Shown one piece after another: positions 12,994 through 27,095 of a stretch of DNA of 64,000 nt. Under the pieces are notes generated by a model that was not told the origin of the DNA, made no database searches, and was given only the letters and a program-made list of their open reading frames with translations. Origin of the DNA: Nemertoderma westbladi (lineage: Eukaryota; Xenacoelomorpha; Nemertodermatida; Nemertodermatidae); contig JAUCBJ010008508.1 of the NCBI GenBank assembly GCA_032718475.1, positions 1-64,000 on the forward strand. Direction: 5' to 3'. The first letter of the stretch is position 1, and every line of letters begins with the position of its first letter. The translations under genes and the position numbers were made by a program.

Positions 12994-13094
12994 TCGAATA
13001 TATACAACTGTCGATAATAGGGGAAAATGAGACCAGACATGGGGGGGATGTCTGGTCTCATTTTCCCCTATTATCGACAGTTGTATAAATTCGA
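12994..13094. repeat. 47-bp inverted repeat with a 7-G loop
   Basis: Positions 12994-13040 and 13048-13094 are reverse complements with a single mismatch (13000 against 13088). The inner 40 bp (13001-13040 / 13048-13087) pair perfectly. The loop is GGGGGGG at 13041-13047. The arm contains CGATAATAGGGGAAAATGAG. Transcribed from either strand it would form a very stable hairpin. It may be a recent palindromic duplication or a small foldback element. No coding sequence lies within it. Confidence 0.95.
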
Positions 13095-13500
13095 GTTTCA
13101 CAGTTTCAAGCACAACGACTGAACGAGTTGGTTCGGAGAAGTGTGAACAGAAGTCGCCGTCGTATTCCGCCTAGAACACAGAACACGCATGGTCTTCGGC
13201 GTGGCCACCAGTATTACTGCGAACTATCAGACAAAGATTTATGCCATCACGAGGCGGCGTCTGTGGCTGCCACTCACTATCCTTTGCTCACTGCTCCTTC
13301 TTCATTCACACTCGCTGAACCAGGATGGGGCTGAACGAGGGGGCGTCGGGTGTTTACTCCCCTCTAGGCACAAGGCAGTAGTAGATCGCCTCTCATCCTT
13401 CCTAAGTGCAGTCAATCTAGCAATTCGCAATAAAATTTTTTTAACCGGATTCTGGATCAAAATTTAATGGCGATTTCAAAACTTAAAACGACATAGCGCG
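13095..13500. other. Unassigned, weak short open frames
   Basis: Two overlapping + frames (13128-13334, 13189-13467) are open for 68 and 92 codons. One has a hydrophobic stretch (LWLPLTILCSLLLLHS), but nothing recognisable follows and no partner exon is evident. I do not call a gene. Confidence 0.3.
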
Positions 13501-14300
13501 ATCTATTTTAGTTCTCGTGTTAGCTGTCTGTCTGCCTAGGCAGTCGGTCTTGTCTGACAAAATTAAAGAAATACACGCATTGTTCAATTTTCGCTATATA
13601 ATTTTTCCTGTTAAGTGACCTCATTTCTAATGTCAGTTTTAATGTTTCATGTATTCTAGATTGTCTGTCTTTCTGTCTGCCTGTATGTTTATCTGTCTGT
13701 CGGCCTGTCTCTCTGTCTTTATTTTGGTCTGTCTGTCAGTCAAAAATTGAGAATGAAATACACAACAGAAAATGCTGTCATGGGGGTTTTCCTAGTCCAT
13801 AATTCCATTTCTTATGTCTGTTTTAAGGTTTAAAGGATTTTTAGATGGTCTATCCGGCTGTCTGTCTATCTGTTACATTTTTACGGACAGACAGACAGGT
13901 ATACAGACCAATACAAAGCCATCATATTTGAATACCGACATTAGAAATTGAATACCCCTTTAAATATTAGCCTAAAATATTAGCGGGGTCTTGTCCTTTC
14001 CTAAATTTCGACGGACAGACGGACAGGTTGTCTGATAAACTGACAGTCTGATAGTAAGATTTAAGTAAGACGATTAAAACTAACATTGGCAATGAAATCA
14101 CTGACCAGGAAAACCCTCATAATCTAAATTTCAGTTCGTTAGTATGTTTCCTTAATTCTTGAATGACAGATGGACAGATTGTCTGATAAACAGACAGACT
14201 GACAATCTGGAATTCGTCAAACGTTAAAACTGACATCGGAAATGCAATCACCACCCTGGAAAACCCCATGTCGAAAATTTTAGTTACGAAGTAATCCATC
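13500..14300. repeat. CTGT-rich inverted repeat cluster (MITE-like)
   Basis: Blocks of TGTC/GACA tetranucleotides (13520-13560, 13665-13740, 13855-13905, 14010-14055, 14165-14210) are embedded in diverged copies of one flank. That flank is read as GGAAAACCCC(C)ATG with TTAAAACTGACAT on one strand (near 14080-14110 and 14224-14272) and as its complement near 13786-13835. The alternating orientation suggests nested or tandem insertions of a small inverted-repeat element with a CTGT microsatellite core. No transposase is visible. Confidence 0.55.
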
Positions 14301-15078
14301 CTTATTTTTTAATATAATTTGAATTATCTCCCCATTAAACAAGATATGACGGGTAGGTTTGAAAACTGCAAAAATGCCATTATCTCAGAATGTTATTTTC
14401 GTTTTATTTTTCACTCATTGAGCTGTTTCTCTGCAACTACTGGACCAAATTGCATGCAATTTTCAGTATATGTTCTTCTACTAATCCTTTATAGGTGACT
14501 TTAGACCTTAGATCCTTTAGACATGTAGGTTAGAAATTGCAAAAGTTACATCACAATACAGTACGTGTTTTTTTTTTCAATTTTTAAAGATGACATTTTC
14601 ATTTTCAAAGTTTCTGGTGAACCAAATTTACTTTTTTAATATTTTTTTTGGTTCCATGTTTGAGACACACGCTAAAGTAATTCCCATAAAATGTTCAAGC
14701 CATTCTGTTGAACCAATTCCTCAGAAAAGGTACATAAAGCTTAAGTCCAATGTATTGACATACACGTGCCCTTAATGTTTGAGAATATTTTTCAAACATT
14801 ATAATTTGGCTTGGAGTTTTGATTTTAGGTGAATTGCGCATTAGTTTTTGGTTACCCCCTCTCCTGTTTTGTTTTTATCAACTAGACTAGATAGACTATC
14901 CATCTGATTGTTTACATATCGGGTCGGTGGGGTAATCTGTATACCAGAGTCCCCGGAAGAGTTTAGTATTAATGCTAGGCCTACTAATTATATACTACTG
15001 TAGTTACTGTATATACAAATTCTTACATACTTACGTACCGTACAGGTCTTAGTTCCACTTACTATAATTTTCAAGAAT
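14301..15078. promoter_or_regulatory. 5' flank of the CUB-EGF gene, possible promoter
   Basis: AT-rich sequence with no supported gene. TATA-like words lie at about 14988-14995 (TTATATAC) and 15009-15015 (GTATATAC), roughly 65-90 bp upstream of the ATG at 15079. That distance would suit a TATA box with a short leader. The transcription start cannot be fixed from sequence alone, so this is only a candidate region. Confidence 0.3.
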
Positions 15079-15184
15079 ATGAACGACGTACGAATAGCTA
15101 CTCTGATCGGGGTGGTTCTACTCTTCGTCGGAGTTGAATCCGCGGCCATGCACGATGAAGAACTCGATGTTGGTGAGAGATCCC
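15079..15184 (+). CDS. CUB-CUB-EGF secreted protein, exon 1 (signal peptide)
   Basis: First coding exon, residues 1-35 plus one base. It starts MNDVRIATLIGVVLLFVGVE: Arg5, then a hydrophobic core of about 14 residues, then a small-residue cleavage region (VESAA) near residue 22. This is a typical eukaryotic signal peptide for export through the ER. A stretch of acidic residues follows (DEELDVGE). The ATG has A at -3. The donor is GTAAGT at 15185. An alternative donor GTGAGA at 15173 would leave the same phase (1), so either splice keeps frame with exon 2. No other Met lies upstream in frame near by. The start choice rests on the signal peptide following at once. Confidence 0.75.
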
Positions 15185-15607
15185 GTAAGTTCACATTTTT
15201 TCGATGGGAAATTGTGGCAAATTCTTTGCCTCTATTACTACAAAAGTATAAATTAAGGAGAGGGGAGCAATTCCCCCAATGGAATTAAAATTTACAAAAA
15301 AAAAGTTTTTTTTATATCTAAATTTGTAGCTTGATAGTTTGTAAAACATGACAATTTGGATGTTCTAGATTTTGTAATTGCTACTCTTAGTATTATCTCA
15401 AAATATATGTTGCGCAAAGTATAGTCCGAACATACAAAAGCCTCCATAAATTTTTCAAAAACAATAATTTAATGGGTTTACATGGTTTTACATGGTTTTA
15501 CATGGGTTTACATGGTTTTACATGGGCTTCCGAAGTTTACAATAACTGGACCTACATCATATTTGCGTTGATTCAGATTCTATGACTCATTTATTTATAA
15601 TTTGCAG
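15185..15607. other. Intron 1 with a 10-bp short tandem repeat
   Basis: Donor GTAAGT at 15185, acceptor TTTGCAG ending at 15607. It contains five head-to-tail copies of a 10-bp unit (GGKTTTACAT) at 15474-15523. Nothing else is recognised. Confidence 0.7.
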
Positions 15608-15783
15608 TTTTTTGTGGTGAAGAGGAGTTATCTGATTTAACCGGAACAATTAAATCATTTAACTACCCTGGCCTCTATCTTAATAACTTGAACTGTGAAT
15701 ATCACATTAGGCTTCCGGCACGTCGCAGAATAAAGATAAACTTTGACGCTTTCAATACAGAGACAGGATACGACTTTTTGTAT
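15608..15783 (+). CDS. CUB-CUB-EGF secreted protein, exon 2 (first half of CUB1)
   Basis: Residues 36-94, entered in phase 1 and left in phase 0. The translation has the N-terminal half of a CUB domain: Cys38-Gly, GTIKSFNYPGLY (the usual G-x-I-x-S-P/N-Y-P signature), Cys65, HIRLP, then INFDAFNTETGYDFLY. Cys38 and Cys65 would form the first CUB disulphide. Glu87 and Asp91 match two of the acidic ligands of calcium-binding CUB domains. CUB domains are about 110-residue beta-sandwich modules in extracellular proteins that mediate protein binding. The exon is bounded by TTTGCAG and GTAAGT. It stops just before the VYDG strand, which is in exon 3, 14.2 kb away across minisatellite 2. Confidence 0.85.
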
Positions 15784-18700
15784 GTAAGTACATTTAGTTT
15801 ACAGATCACAGTAATGCTATATATTACATATAGTTTAGAGTATCGATCTATTTTAAAAATTTATTTAGATTATACACAATACTGTGGGATCGTAAAGGGA
15901 TCATATAGAGTAGGATCATGTAGAGTAGGAACATACAGAGTAGGAGCATACAGAGTAGGGTCATGTACAGTAGGAGCATACAGAGTAGGGTCATGTACAG
16001 TAGGAGCATACAGAGTAGGGTCATGTACAGTAGGAGCATACAGAGTAGGGTCATGTACAGTAGGAGCATACAGAGTAGGGTCATGTACAGTAGGAGCATA
16101 CAGAGTAGGGTCATGTACTGTACAGTAGGAGCATACAGAGTAGGAGCATACATAGTAGGATCATGTACAGTAGGAGCCATACAGATTAGGATCATATAGA
16201 GTAGGATCATGTAGAGTAGGGTCATGTACAGTAGGAGCATACAGAGTAGGGTCATGTACAGTAGGAGCATACAGAGTAGGGTCATGTACAGTAGGAGCAT
16301 ACAGAGTAGGGTCATGTACAGTAGGAGCATACAGAGTAGGGTCATGTACAGTAGGAGCATACAGAGTAGGGTCATGTACAGTAGGAGCATACAGAGTAGG
16401 GTCATGTACAGTAGGAGCCATACAGAGTAGGGTCATGTACAGTAGGAGCATACAGAGTAGGGTCATGTACAGTAGGAGCATACAGAGTAGGGTCATGTAC
16501 AGTAGGAGCATACAGAGTAGGGTCATGTACAGTAGGAGCATACAGAGTAGGGTCATGTACAGTAGGAGCATACAGAGTAGGGTCATGTACAGTAGGAGCC
16601 ATACAGATTAGGATCATATAGAGTAGGATCATGTACAGTAGGATCATATAGAGTAGGGTCATGTACAGTAGGAGCCATACAGAGTAGGGTCATGTACAGT
16701 AGGAGCATACAGAGTAGGGTCATGTACAGTAGGAGCATACAGAGTAGGGTCATGTACAGTAGGATCATACAGAGTAGGATCATGTACAGTAGGAGCATAC
16801 AGAGTAGGGTCATATACAGTAGGAGCATACAGAGTAGGGTCATGTACAGTAGGATCATACAGAGTAGGATTATGTTCAGTAGGAGCCATACAGAGTAGGA
16901 TCATGTACAGTAGGATCATACAGAGTAGGGTCATGTACAGTAGGAGCCATACAGAGTAGGATCATATCGAGTAGGATCATGTAGAGTAGGATCATACAGA
17001 GTAGGATTATGTACAGTAGGATCATACAGAGTAGGGTCATGTACAGTAGGAGCATACAGAGTAGGATCATGTACAGTAGGAGCATACAGAGTAGGATCAT
17101 GTACAGTAGGAGCATACAGAGTAGGGTCATGTACAGTAGGAGCCATACAGTAGTCTAGGGATCATGTAGAGTAGGAGCATACAGAGTAGGATTATGTACA
17201 GTAGGATCATACAGAGTAGGGTCATGTACAGTAGGAGCATACAGAGTAGGATCATGTACAGTAGGAGCCATACAGATTAGGATCATATAGAGTAGGATCA
17301 TGTAGATTAGGATCATGTAGAGTAGGAGCATACAGAGTAGGATCATGTACAGTAGGAGCCATACAGATTAGGATCATATAGAGTAGGATCATGTAGAGTA
17401 GGAGCATACAGAGTAGGATTATGTACAGTAGGATCATACAGAGTAGGATCATGTAGATTAGGATCATGTAGAGTAGGAGCATACAGAGTAGGATCATGTA
17501 CAGTAGGAGCTATACAGAGTAGGATTATGTACAGTAGTAGCCATACAGATTAGGATCATATAGAGTAGGATCATGTAGAGTAGGATCATACAGAGTAGGG
17601 TCATGTACAGTAGGAACATACAGAGTAGGATCATGTACAGTAGGAGCCATACAGATTAGGATCATATAGAGTAGGATCATGTAGATTAGGATCATGTACA
17701 GTAGGAGCATACAGAGTAGGATCATGTACAGTAGGAGCCATACAGATTAGGATCATATAGAGTAGGATTATGTAGAGTAGGAGCATACAGAGTAGGATTA
17801 TGTACAGTAGGATCATACAGAGTAGGGTCATGTACAGTAGGAGCATACAGAGTAGGATCATGTACAGTAGGAGCCATACAGATTAGGATCATATAGAGTA
17901 GGATCATGTAGAGTAGGAGCATACAGAGTAGGATTATGTACAGTAGGATCATACAGAGTAGGGTCATGTACAGTAGGAGCATACAGAGTAGGATCATGTA
18001 CAGTAGGAGCATACAGAGTAGGGTCATGTACAGTAGGAGCCATACAGATTAGGATCATATAGAGTAGGAGCATACAGAGTAGGATTATGTACAGTAGGAT
18101 CATACAGAGTAGGGTCATGTACAGTAGGAGCATACAGAGTAGGATCATGTACAGTAGGAGCCATACAGATTAGGATCATATAGAGTAGGATCATGTAGAG
18201 TAGGAGCATACAGAGTAGGATTATGTACAGTAGGATCATACAGAGTAGGGTCATGTACAGTAGGAGCATACAGAGTAGGATCATGTACAGTAGGAGCATA
18301 CAGAGTAGGATCATGTACAGTAGGAGCCATACAGATTAGGATCATATAGAGTAGGATCATGTAGAGTAGGAGCATACAGAGTAGGATTATGTACAGTAGG
18401 ATCATACAGAGTAGGGTCATGTACAGTAGGAGCTTACAGAGTAGGATCATGTAGAGTAGGAGCATACAGAGTAGGATTATGTACAGTAGGAGCATACAGA
18501 GTAGGGTCATGTACAGTAGGAGCCATACAGATTAGGATCATATAGAGTAGGAGCATACAGAGTAGGATTATGTACAGTAGGATCATACAGAGTAGGGTCA
18601 TGTACAGTAGGAGCATACAGAGTAGGGTCATGTACAGTAGGAGCCATACAGATTAGGATCATATAGAGTAGGATCATGTACAGTAGGAGCATACAGAGTA

Positions 18701-21700
18701 GGATCATGTACAGTAGTAGCCATACAGATTAGGATCATACTAGAGTAGGATCATGTACAGTAGGATCATACAGAGTAGGGTCATGTACAGTAGGAACATA
18801 CAGAGTAGGATCATGTACAGTAGGAGCCATACAGATTAGGATCATATAGAGTAGGATCATGTAGATTAGGATCATGTACAGTAGGAGCATACAGAGTAGG
18901 ATCATGTACAGTAGGAGCCATACAGATTAGGATCATATAGAGTAGGATCATGTAGAGTAGGAGCATACAGAGTAGGATTATGTACAGTAGGATCATACAG
19001 AGTAGGGTCATGTACAGTAGGAGCATACAGAGTAGGATCATGTACAGTAGGAGCCATACAGATTAGGATCATATAGAGTAGGATCATGTAGAGTAGGAGC
19101 ATACAGAGTAGGATTATGTACAGTAGGATCATACAGAGTAGGGTCATGTACAGTAGGAGCATACAGAGTAGGATCATGTACAGTAGGAGCATACAGAGTA
19201 GGATCATGTACAGTAGGAGCCATACAGATTAGGATCATATAGAGTAGGAGCATACAGAGTAGGATTATGTACAGTAGGATCATACAGAGTAGGGTCATGT
19301 ACAGTAGGAGCATACAGAGTAGGGTCATGTACAGTAGGAGCCATACAGAGTAGGGTCATGTACAGTAGGAGCATACAGAGTAGGGTCATGTACAGTAGGA
19401 GCCATACAGAGTAGGATTATGTACAGTAGGATCATACAGAGTAGGGTCATGTACAGTAGGAGCATACAGAGTAGGATCATGTACAGTAGGAGCCGTACAG
19501 ATTAGGATCATATAGAGTAGGATCATGTAGAGTAGGAGCATACAGAGTAGGATTATGTACAGTAGGATCATACAGAGTAGGATTATGTACAGTAGGATCA
19601 TACAGAGTAGGATTATGTACAGTAGGATCATACAGAGTAGGATTATGTACAGTAGGATCATACAGAGTAGGATTATGTACAGTAGGATCATACAGAGTAG
19701 GGTCATATAGAGTAGGATCATGTAGAGTAGGAGCATACAGAGTAGGATTATGTACAGTAGGATCATACAGAGTAGGATCATGTACAGTAGGATCATACAG
19801 AGTAGGATTATGTACAGTAGGAGCCATACAGATTAGGATCATGTACAGTAGGAGCCATACAGATTAGGATCATATACAGTAGGATCATACAGAGTAGGGT
19901 CATGTACAGTAGGAGCAAACAGAGTAGGATCATGTACAGTAGGAGCATACAGAGTAGGATCATGTACAGTAGGAGCCATACAGATTAGGATCATGTACAG
20001 TAGGAGCCATACAGATTAGGATCATATACAGTAGGATCATACAGAGTAGGGTCATGTACAGTAGGAGCATACAGATTAGGATTATGTACAGTAGGATCAT
20101 ACAGAGTAGGATTATGTACAGTAGGAGCATACAGAGTAGGGTCATGTACAGTAGGATCATACAGAGTAGGAGCATACAGAGTAGGATTATGTACAGTAGG
20201 ATCATACAGAGTAGGGTCATATAGAGTAGGATCATGTAGAGTAGGAGCATACAGAGTAGGATTATGTACAGTAGGATCATACAGAGTAGGATCATGTACA
20301 TTAGGATCATACAGAGTAGGATTATGTACAGTAGGAGCCATACAGATTAGGATCATGTACAGTAGGAGCCATACAGATTAGGATCATATACAGTAGGATC
20401 ATACAGAGTAGGGTCATGTACAGTAGGAGCAAACAGAGTAGGATCATGTACAGTAGGAGCATACAGAGTAGGATCATGTACAGTAGGAGCCATACAGATT
20501 AGGATCATGTACAGTAGGAGCCATACAGATTAGGATCATATACAGTAGGATCATACAGAGTAGGGTCATGTACAGTAGGAGCATACAGATTAGGATTATG
20601 TACAGTAGGATCATACAGAGTAGGATTATGTACAGTAGGAGCATACAGAGTAGGGTCATGTACAGTAGGATCATACAGAGTAGGATTATGTACAGTAGGA
20701 GCATACAGAGTAGGATTATGTACAGTAGGATTATACAGAGTAGGATTATGTACAGTAGGATCATACAGAGTAGGATTATGTACAGTAGGAGCATACAGAG
20801 TAGGATTATGTACAGTAGGATCATACAGAGTAGGGTCATGTACAGTAGGAGCATACAGAGTAGGGTCATGTACAGTAGGAGCATACAGAGTAGGGTCATG
20901 TACAGTAGGAACATACAGAGTAGGATTATGTACAGTAGGATCATACAGAGTAGGATTATGTACAGTAGGATCATACAGAGTAGGGTCATGTACAGTAGGA
21001 GCCATACAGAGTAGGGTCATGTACAGTAGGAGCATACAGAGTAGGGTCATGTACAGTAGGAACATACAGAGTAGGATTATGTACAGTAGGATCATACAGC
21101 GTAGGATTATGTACAGTAGGATTATACAGAGTAGGATTATGTACAGTAGGAGCATACAGAGTAGGGTCATGTACAGTAGGAGCATACAGAGTAGGGTCAT
21201 GTACAGTAGGAACATACAGAGTAGGATTATGTACAGTAGGATCATACAGAGTAGGATTATGTACAGTAGGAGCATACAGAGTAGGGTCATGTACAGTAGG
21301 AGCATACAGAGTAGGGTCATGTACAGTAGGAACATACAGAGTAGGATTATGTACAGTAGGATCATACAGAGTAGGATTATGTACAGTAGGATCATACAGA
21401 GTAGGATTATGTACAGTAGGATCATACAGAGTAGGATTATGTACAGTAGGAGCATACAGAGTAGGGTCATGTACAGTAGGAGCATACAGAGTAGGGTCAT
21501 GTACAGTAGGAGCATACAGAGTAGGGTCATGTACAGTAGGAGCATACAGAGTAGGGTCATGTACAGTAGGAACATACAGAGTAGGATTTTGTACAGTAGG
21601 AGCATACAGAGTAGGATTATGTACAGTAGGATCCTACAGAGTAGGAGCATACAGAGTAGGATTATGTACAGTAGGATCCTACAGAGTAGGAGCATACAGA

Positions 21701-22879
21701 GTAGGATTATGTACAGTAGGATCATACAGAGTAGGGTCATGTACAGTAGGAACATACAGAGTAGGATTATGTACAGTAGGATCATACAGAGTAGGATTAT
21801 GTACAGTAGGATCATACAGAGTAGGATTATGTACAGTAGGATCATACAGAGTAGTATCATGTACAGTAGGAGCATACAGAGTAGGGTCATGTACAGTAGG
21901 AGCATACAGAGTAGGGTCATGTACAGTAGGAGCATACAGAGTAGGGTCATGTACAGTAGGAGCATACAGAGTAGGGTCATGTACAGTAGGAACATACGGA
22001 GTAGGATTATGTACAGTAGGATCCTACAGAGTAGGATTATGTACAGTAGGATCATACAGAGTAGGGTCATGTACAGTAGGAGCATACAGAGTAGGATTAT
22101 GTACAGTAGGATCATACAGAGTAGGATTATGTACAGTAGGATTATACAGAGTAGGATTATGTACAGTAGGATCATACAGAGTAGGATTATGTACAGTAGG
22201 AGCATACAGAGTAGGGTCATGTACAGTAGGATCATATAGAGTAGGAGCATACAGAGTAGGGTCATGTACAGTAGGAGCATACAGAGTAGGGTCATGTACA
22301 GTAGGAACATACAGAGTAGGATTATGTACAGTAGGATCATACAGAGTAGGATTATGTACAGTAGGATCATACAGAGTAGGGTCATGTACAGTAGGAGCAT
22401 ACAGAGTAGGATTATGTACAGTAGGATCATACAGAGTAGGATTATGTACAGTAGGATCATACAGAGTAGGATTATGTACAGTAGGATCATACAGAGTAGG
22501 GTCATGTACAGTAGGAGCATACAGAGTAGGATTATGTACAGTAGGAGCATACAGAGTAGGATTATGTACAGTAGGATCATACAGAGTAGGATTATGTACA
22601 GTAGGATCATACAGAGTAGGATTATGTACAGTAGGATCATACAGAGTAGGGTCATGTACAGTAGGAGCATACAGAGTAGGATTATGTACAGTAGGATCAT
22701 ACAGAGTAGGATTATGTACAGTAGGAGCATACAGAGTAGGATTATGTACAGTAGGAGCATACAGAGTAGGATTATGTACAGTAGGATCATACAGAGTAGG
22801 ATTATGTACAGTAGGATCATACAGAGTAGGGTCATGTACAGTAGGATGCATACAGAGTAGGATTATGTACAGTAGGAGC

Positions 22880-24870
22880 ATACAGAGTAGGATTATGTAC
22901 AGTAGGATCATACAGAGTAGGATTATGTACAGTAGGATCATACAGAGTAGGAGCATACAGAGTAGGATTATGTACAGTAGGATCATACAGAGTAGGATTA
23001 TGTACAGTAGGATCATACAGAGTAGGGTCATGTACAGTAGGAGCATACAGAGTAGGATTATGTACAGTAGGATCATACAGAGTAGGATCATGTACAGTAG
23101 GATCATACAGAGTAGGATTATGTACAGTAGGATCATACAGAGTAGGAGCATACAGAGTAGGATTATGTACAGTAGGATCATACAGAGTAGGGTTATGTAC
23201 AGTAGGAACATACAGAGTAGGATTATGTACAGTAGGATCATACAGAGTAGGATTATGTACAGTAGGATCATACAGAGTAGGATCATGTACAGTAGGATCA
23301 TACAGAGTAGGATTATGTACAGTAGGATCATACAGAGTAGGAGCATACAGAGTAGGATTATGTACAGTAGGATCATACAGAGTAGGGTCATGTACAGTAG
23401 GAACATACAGAGTAGGATTATGTACAGTAGGATCATACAGATTAGGATTATGTACAGTAGGATCATACAGAGTAGGGTGATGTACAGTAGGATCATACAG
23501 AGTAGGATTATGTACAGTAGGATCATACAGAGTAGGGTCATGTACAGTAGGAGCATACAGAGTAGGATCATGTACAGTAGGAGCATACAGAGTAGGATCA
23601 TGTACAGTAGGAGCCATACAGATTAGGATTATGTACAGTAGGAGCATACAGATTAGGATTATGTACAGTAGGATCATACAGAGTAGGATTATGTACAGTA
23701 GGATCATACAGAGTAGGATTATGTACAGTAGGATCATACAGAGTAGGGTCATGTACAGTAGGAGCATACAGAGTAGGGTTATGTACAGTAGGATCATACA
23801 GAGTAGGATTATGTACAGTAGGATCATACAGAGTAGGATTATGTACAGTAGGATCATACAGAGTAGGAGCATACAGAGTAGGATTATGTACAGTAGGATC
23901 ATACAGAGTAGGATTATGTACAGTAGGATCATACAGAGTAGGGTCATGTACAGTAGGAGCATACAGAGTAGGATTATGTACAGTAGGATCATACAGAGTA
24001 GGATCATGTACAGTAGGATCATACAGAGTAGGATTATGTACAGTAGGATCATACAGAGTAGGAGCATACAGAGTAGGATTATGTACAGTAGGATCATACA
24101 GAGTAGGGTTATGTACAGTAGGAACATACAGAGTAGGATTATGTACAGTAGGATCATACAGAGTAGGATTATGTACAGTAGGATCATACAGAGTAGGATC
24201 ATGTACAGTAGGATCATACAGAGTAGGATTATGTACAGTAGGATCATACAGAGTAGGAGCATACAGAGTAGGATTATGTACAGTAGGATCATACAGAGTA
24301 GGGTCATGTACAGTAGGAACATACAGAGTAGGATTATGTACAGTAGGATCATACAGATTAGGATTATGTACAGTAGGATCATACAGAGTAGGGTGATGTA
24401 CAGTAGGATCATACAGAGTAGGATTATGTACAGTAGGATCATACAGAGTAGGGTCATGTACAGTAGGAGCATACAGAGTAGGATCATGTACAGTAGGAGC
24501 ATACAGAGTAGGATCATGTACAGTAGGAGCCATACAGATTAGGATTATGTACAGTAGGAGCATACAGATTAGGATTATGTACAGTAGGATCATACAGAGT
24601 AGGATTATGTACAGTAGGATCATACAGAGTAGGATTATGTACAGTAGGATCATACAGAGTAGGGTCATGTACAGTAGGAGCATACAGAGTAGGGTTATGT
24701 ACAGTAGGATCATACAGAGTAGGATTATGTACAGTAGGATCATACAGAGTAGGATTATGTACAGTAGGATCATACAGAGTAGGAGCATACAGAGTAGGAT
24801 TATGTACAGTAGGATCATACAGAGTAGGATTATGTACAGTAGGATCATACAGAGTAGGGTCATGTACAGT
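22880..24870. repeat. 916-bp higher-order repeat within minisatellite 2
   Basis: The order of variant monomers from about 22.9 kb recurs 916 bp later through about 24.87 kb. Landmarks are the rare GGGTGATG monomer at 23468 and 24384, and the GCCATACAGATT variants at 23614 and 24530. The period is not a multiple of 15 because shortened monomers are included. This shows large-unit amplification on top of monomer amplification. Confidence 0.8.
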
Positions 24871-27095
24871 AGGAGCATACAGAGTAGGGTTATGTACAGT
24901 AGGATCATACAGAGTAGGGTCATGTACAGTAGGAGCATACAGAGTAGGGTCATGTACAGTAGGAGCATACAGAGTAGGATTATGTACAGTAGGAGCATAC
25001 AGAGTAGGGTTATGTACAGTAGGATCATACAGAGTAGGGTCATGTACAGTAGGAGCATACAGAGTAGGGTCATGTACAGTAGGAGCATACAGAGTAGGAT
25101 TATGTACAGTAGGATCATACAGAGTAGGATTATGTACAGTAGGATCATACAGAGTAGGGTCATATAGAGTAGGATCATGTAGAGTAGGAGCATACAGAGT
25201 AGGATTATGTACAGTAGGATCATACAGAGTAGGATTATGTACAGTAGGATCATACAGAGTAGGATTATGTACAGTAGGATCATACAGAGTAGGGTCATGT
25301 ACAGTAGGAGCATACAGAGTAGGATTATGTACAGTAGGATCATACAGAGTAGGATTATGTACAGTAGGAGCATACAGAGTAGGATTATGTACAGTAGGAT
25401 CATACAGAGTAGGATTATGTACAGTAGGATCATACAGAGTAGGAGCATACAGAGTAGGATTATGTACAGTAGGATCATACAGAGTAGGATTATGTACAGT
25501 AGGATCATACAGAGTAGGATTATGTACAGTAGGATCATACAGAGTAGGATTATGTACAGTAGGATCATACAGAGTAGGGTCATGTACAGTAGGAGCATAC
25601 AGAGTAGGATCATGTACAGTAGGAGCATACAGAGTAGGATCATGTACAGTAGGAGCCATACAGATTAGGATCATGTACAGTAGGAGCATACAGATTAGGA
25701 TTATGTACAGTAGGATCATACAGAGTAGGGTGATGTACAGTAGGAGCATACAGAGTAGGATCATGTACAGTAGGAGCATACAGAGTAGGATTATGTACAG
25801 TAGGATCATACAGAGTAGGGTCATGTACAGTAGGAGCATACAGAGTAGGATCATGTACAGTAGGAGCATACAGAGTAGGATCATGTACAGTAGGAGCCAT
25901 ACAGATTAGGATCATGTACAGTAGGAGCATACAGAGTAGGGTCATGTACAGTAGGAGCCATACAGAGTAGGGTCATGTACAGTAGGAGCATACAGAGTAG
26001 GGTCATGTACAGTAGGAGCATACAGAGTAGGGTCATATAGAGTAGGATCATGTAGAGTAGGAGCATACAGAGTAGGATTATGTACAGTAGGAGCATACAG
26101 AGTAGGGTCATGTACAGTAGGAGCATACAGAGTAGGATCATGTACAGTAGGAGCATACAGATTAGGATTATGTACAGTAGGATCATACAGAGTAGGGTCA
26201 TGTACTGTAGGAGCATACAGAGTAGGATCATGTACAGTAGGAGCCATACAGATTAGGATCATGTACAGTAGGAGCATACAGAGAAGGGTCATGTACAGTA
26301 CGAGCCATACAGAGTAGGGTCATGTACAGTAGGAGCATACAGAGTAGGGTCATGTACAGTAGGAGCCATACAGAGTAGGGTCATGTACAGTAGGAGCCAT
26401 ACAGAGTAGGGTCATGTACAGTAGGGGCATACAGAGTAGGGTCATGTACAGTAGGAGCCATACAGAGTAGGGTCATGTACAGTAGGAGCTATACAGAGTA
26501 GGGTCATCTACAGTAGGGGCATACAGAGTAGGGTCATGTACAGTAGGAGCCATACAGATTAGGATCATGTACAGTAGGAGCATACAGAGTAGGGTAATGT
26601 ACAGTAGGAGCCATACAGAGTAGGGTCATGTACAGTAGGAGCATACAGAGTAGGGTCATGTACAGTAGGAGCCATACAGAGTAGGGTCATGTACAGTAGG
26701 AGCCATACAGAGTAGGGTCATGTACAGTAGGAGCCATACAGAGTAGGGTCATGTACAGTAGGAGCATACAGAGTAGGGTCATATAGAGTAGGATCATGTA
26801 GAGTAGGAGCATACAGAGTAGGATTATGTACAGTAGGATCATACAGAGTAGGGTCATGTACAGTAGGAGCCATACAGAGTAGGGTCATGTACAGTAGGAG
26901 CCATAGAGAGTAGGATTATGTACAGTAGGAGCATACAGAGTAGGGTTATGTACAGTAGGATCATACAGAGTAGGGTCATGTACAGTAGGAGCATACAGAG
27001 TAGGATTATGTACAGTAGGATCATACAGAGTAGGATTATGTACAGTAGGATCATACAGAGTAGGATTATGTACAGTAGGATCATACAGAGTAGGG

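Noticed and set aside
13128-13467. Two overlapping frames, one with a hydrophobic segment
   Set aside because: No partner exon, no recognisable domain. They begin just downstream of a hairpin and overlap each other.
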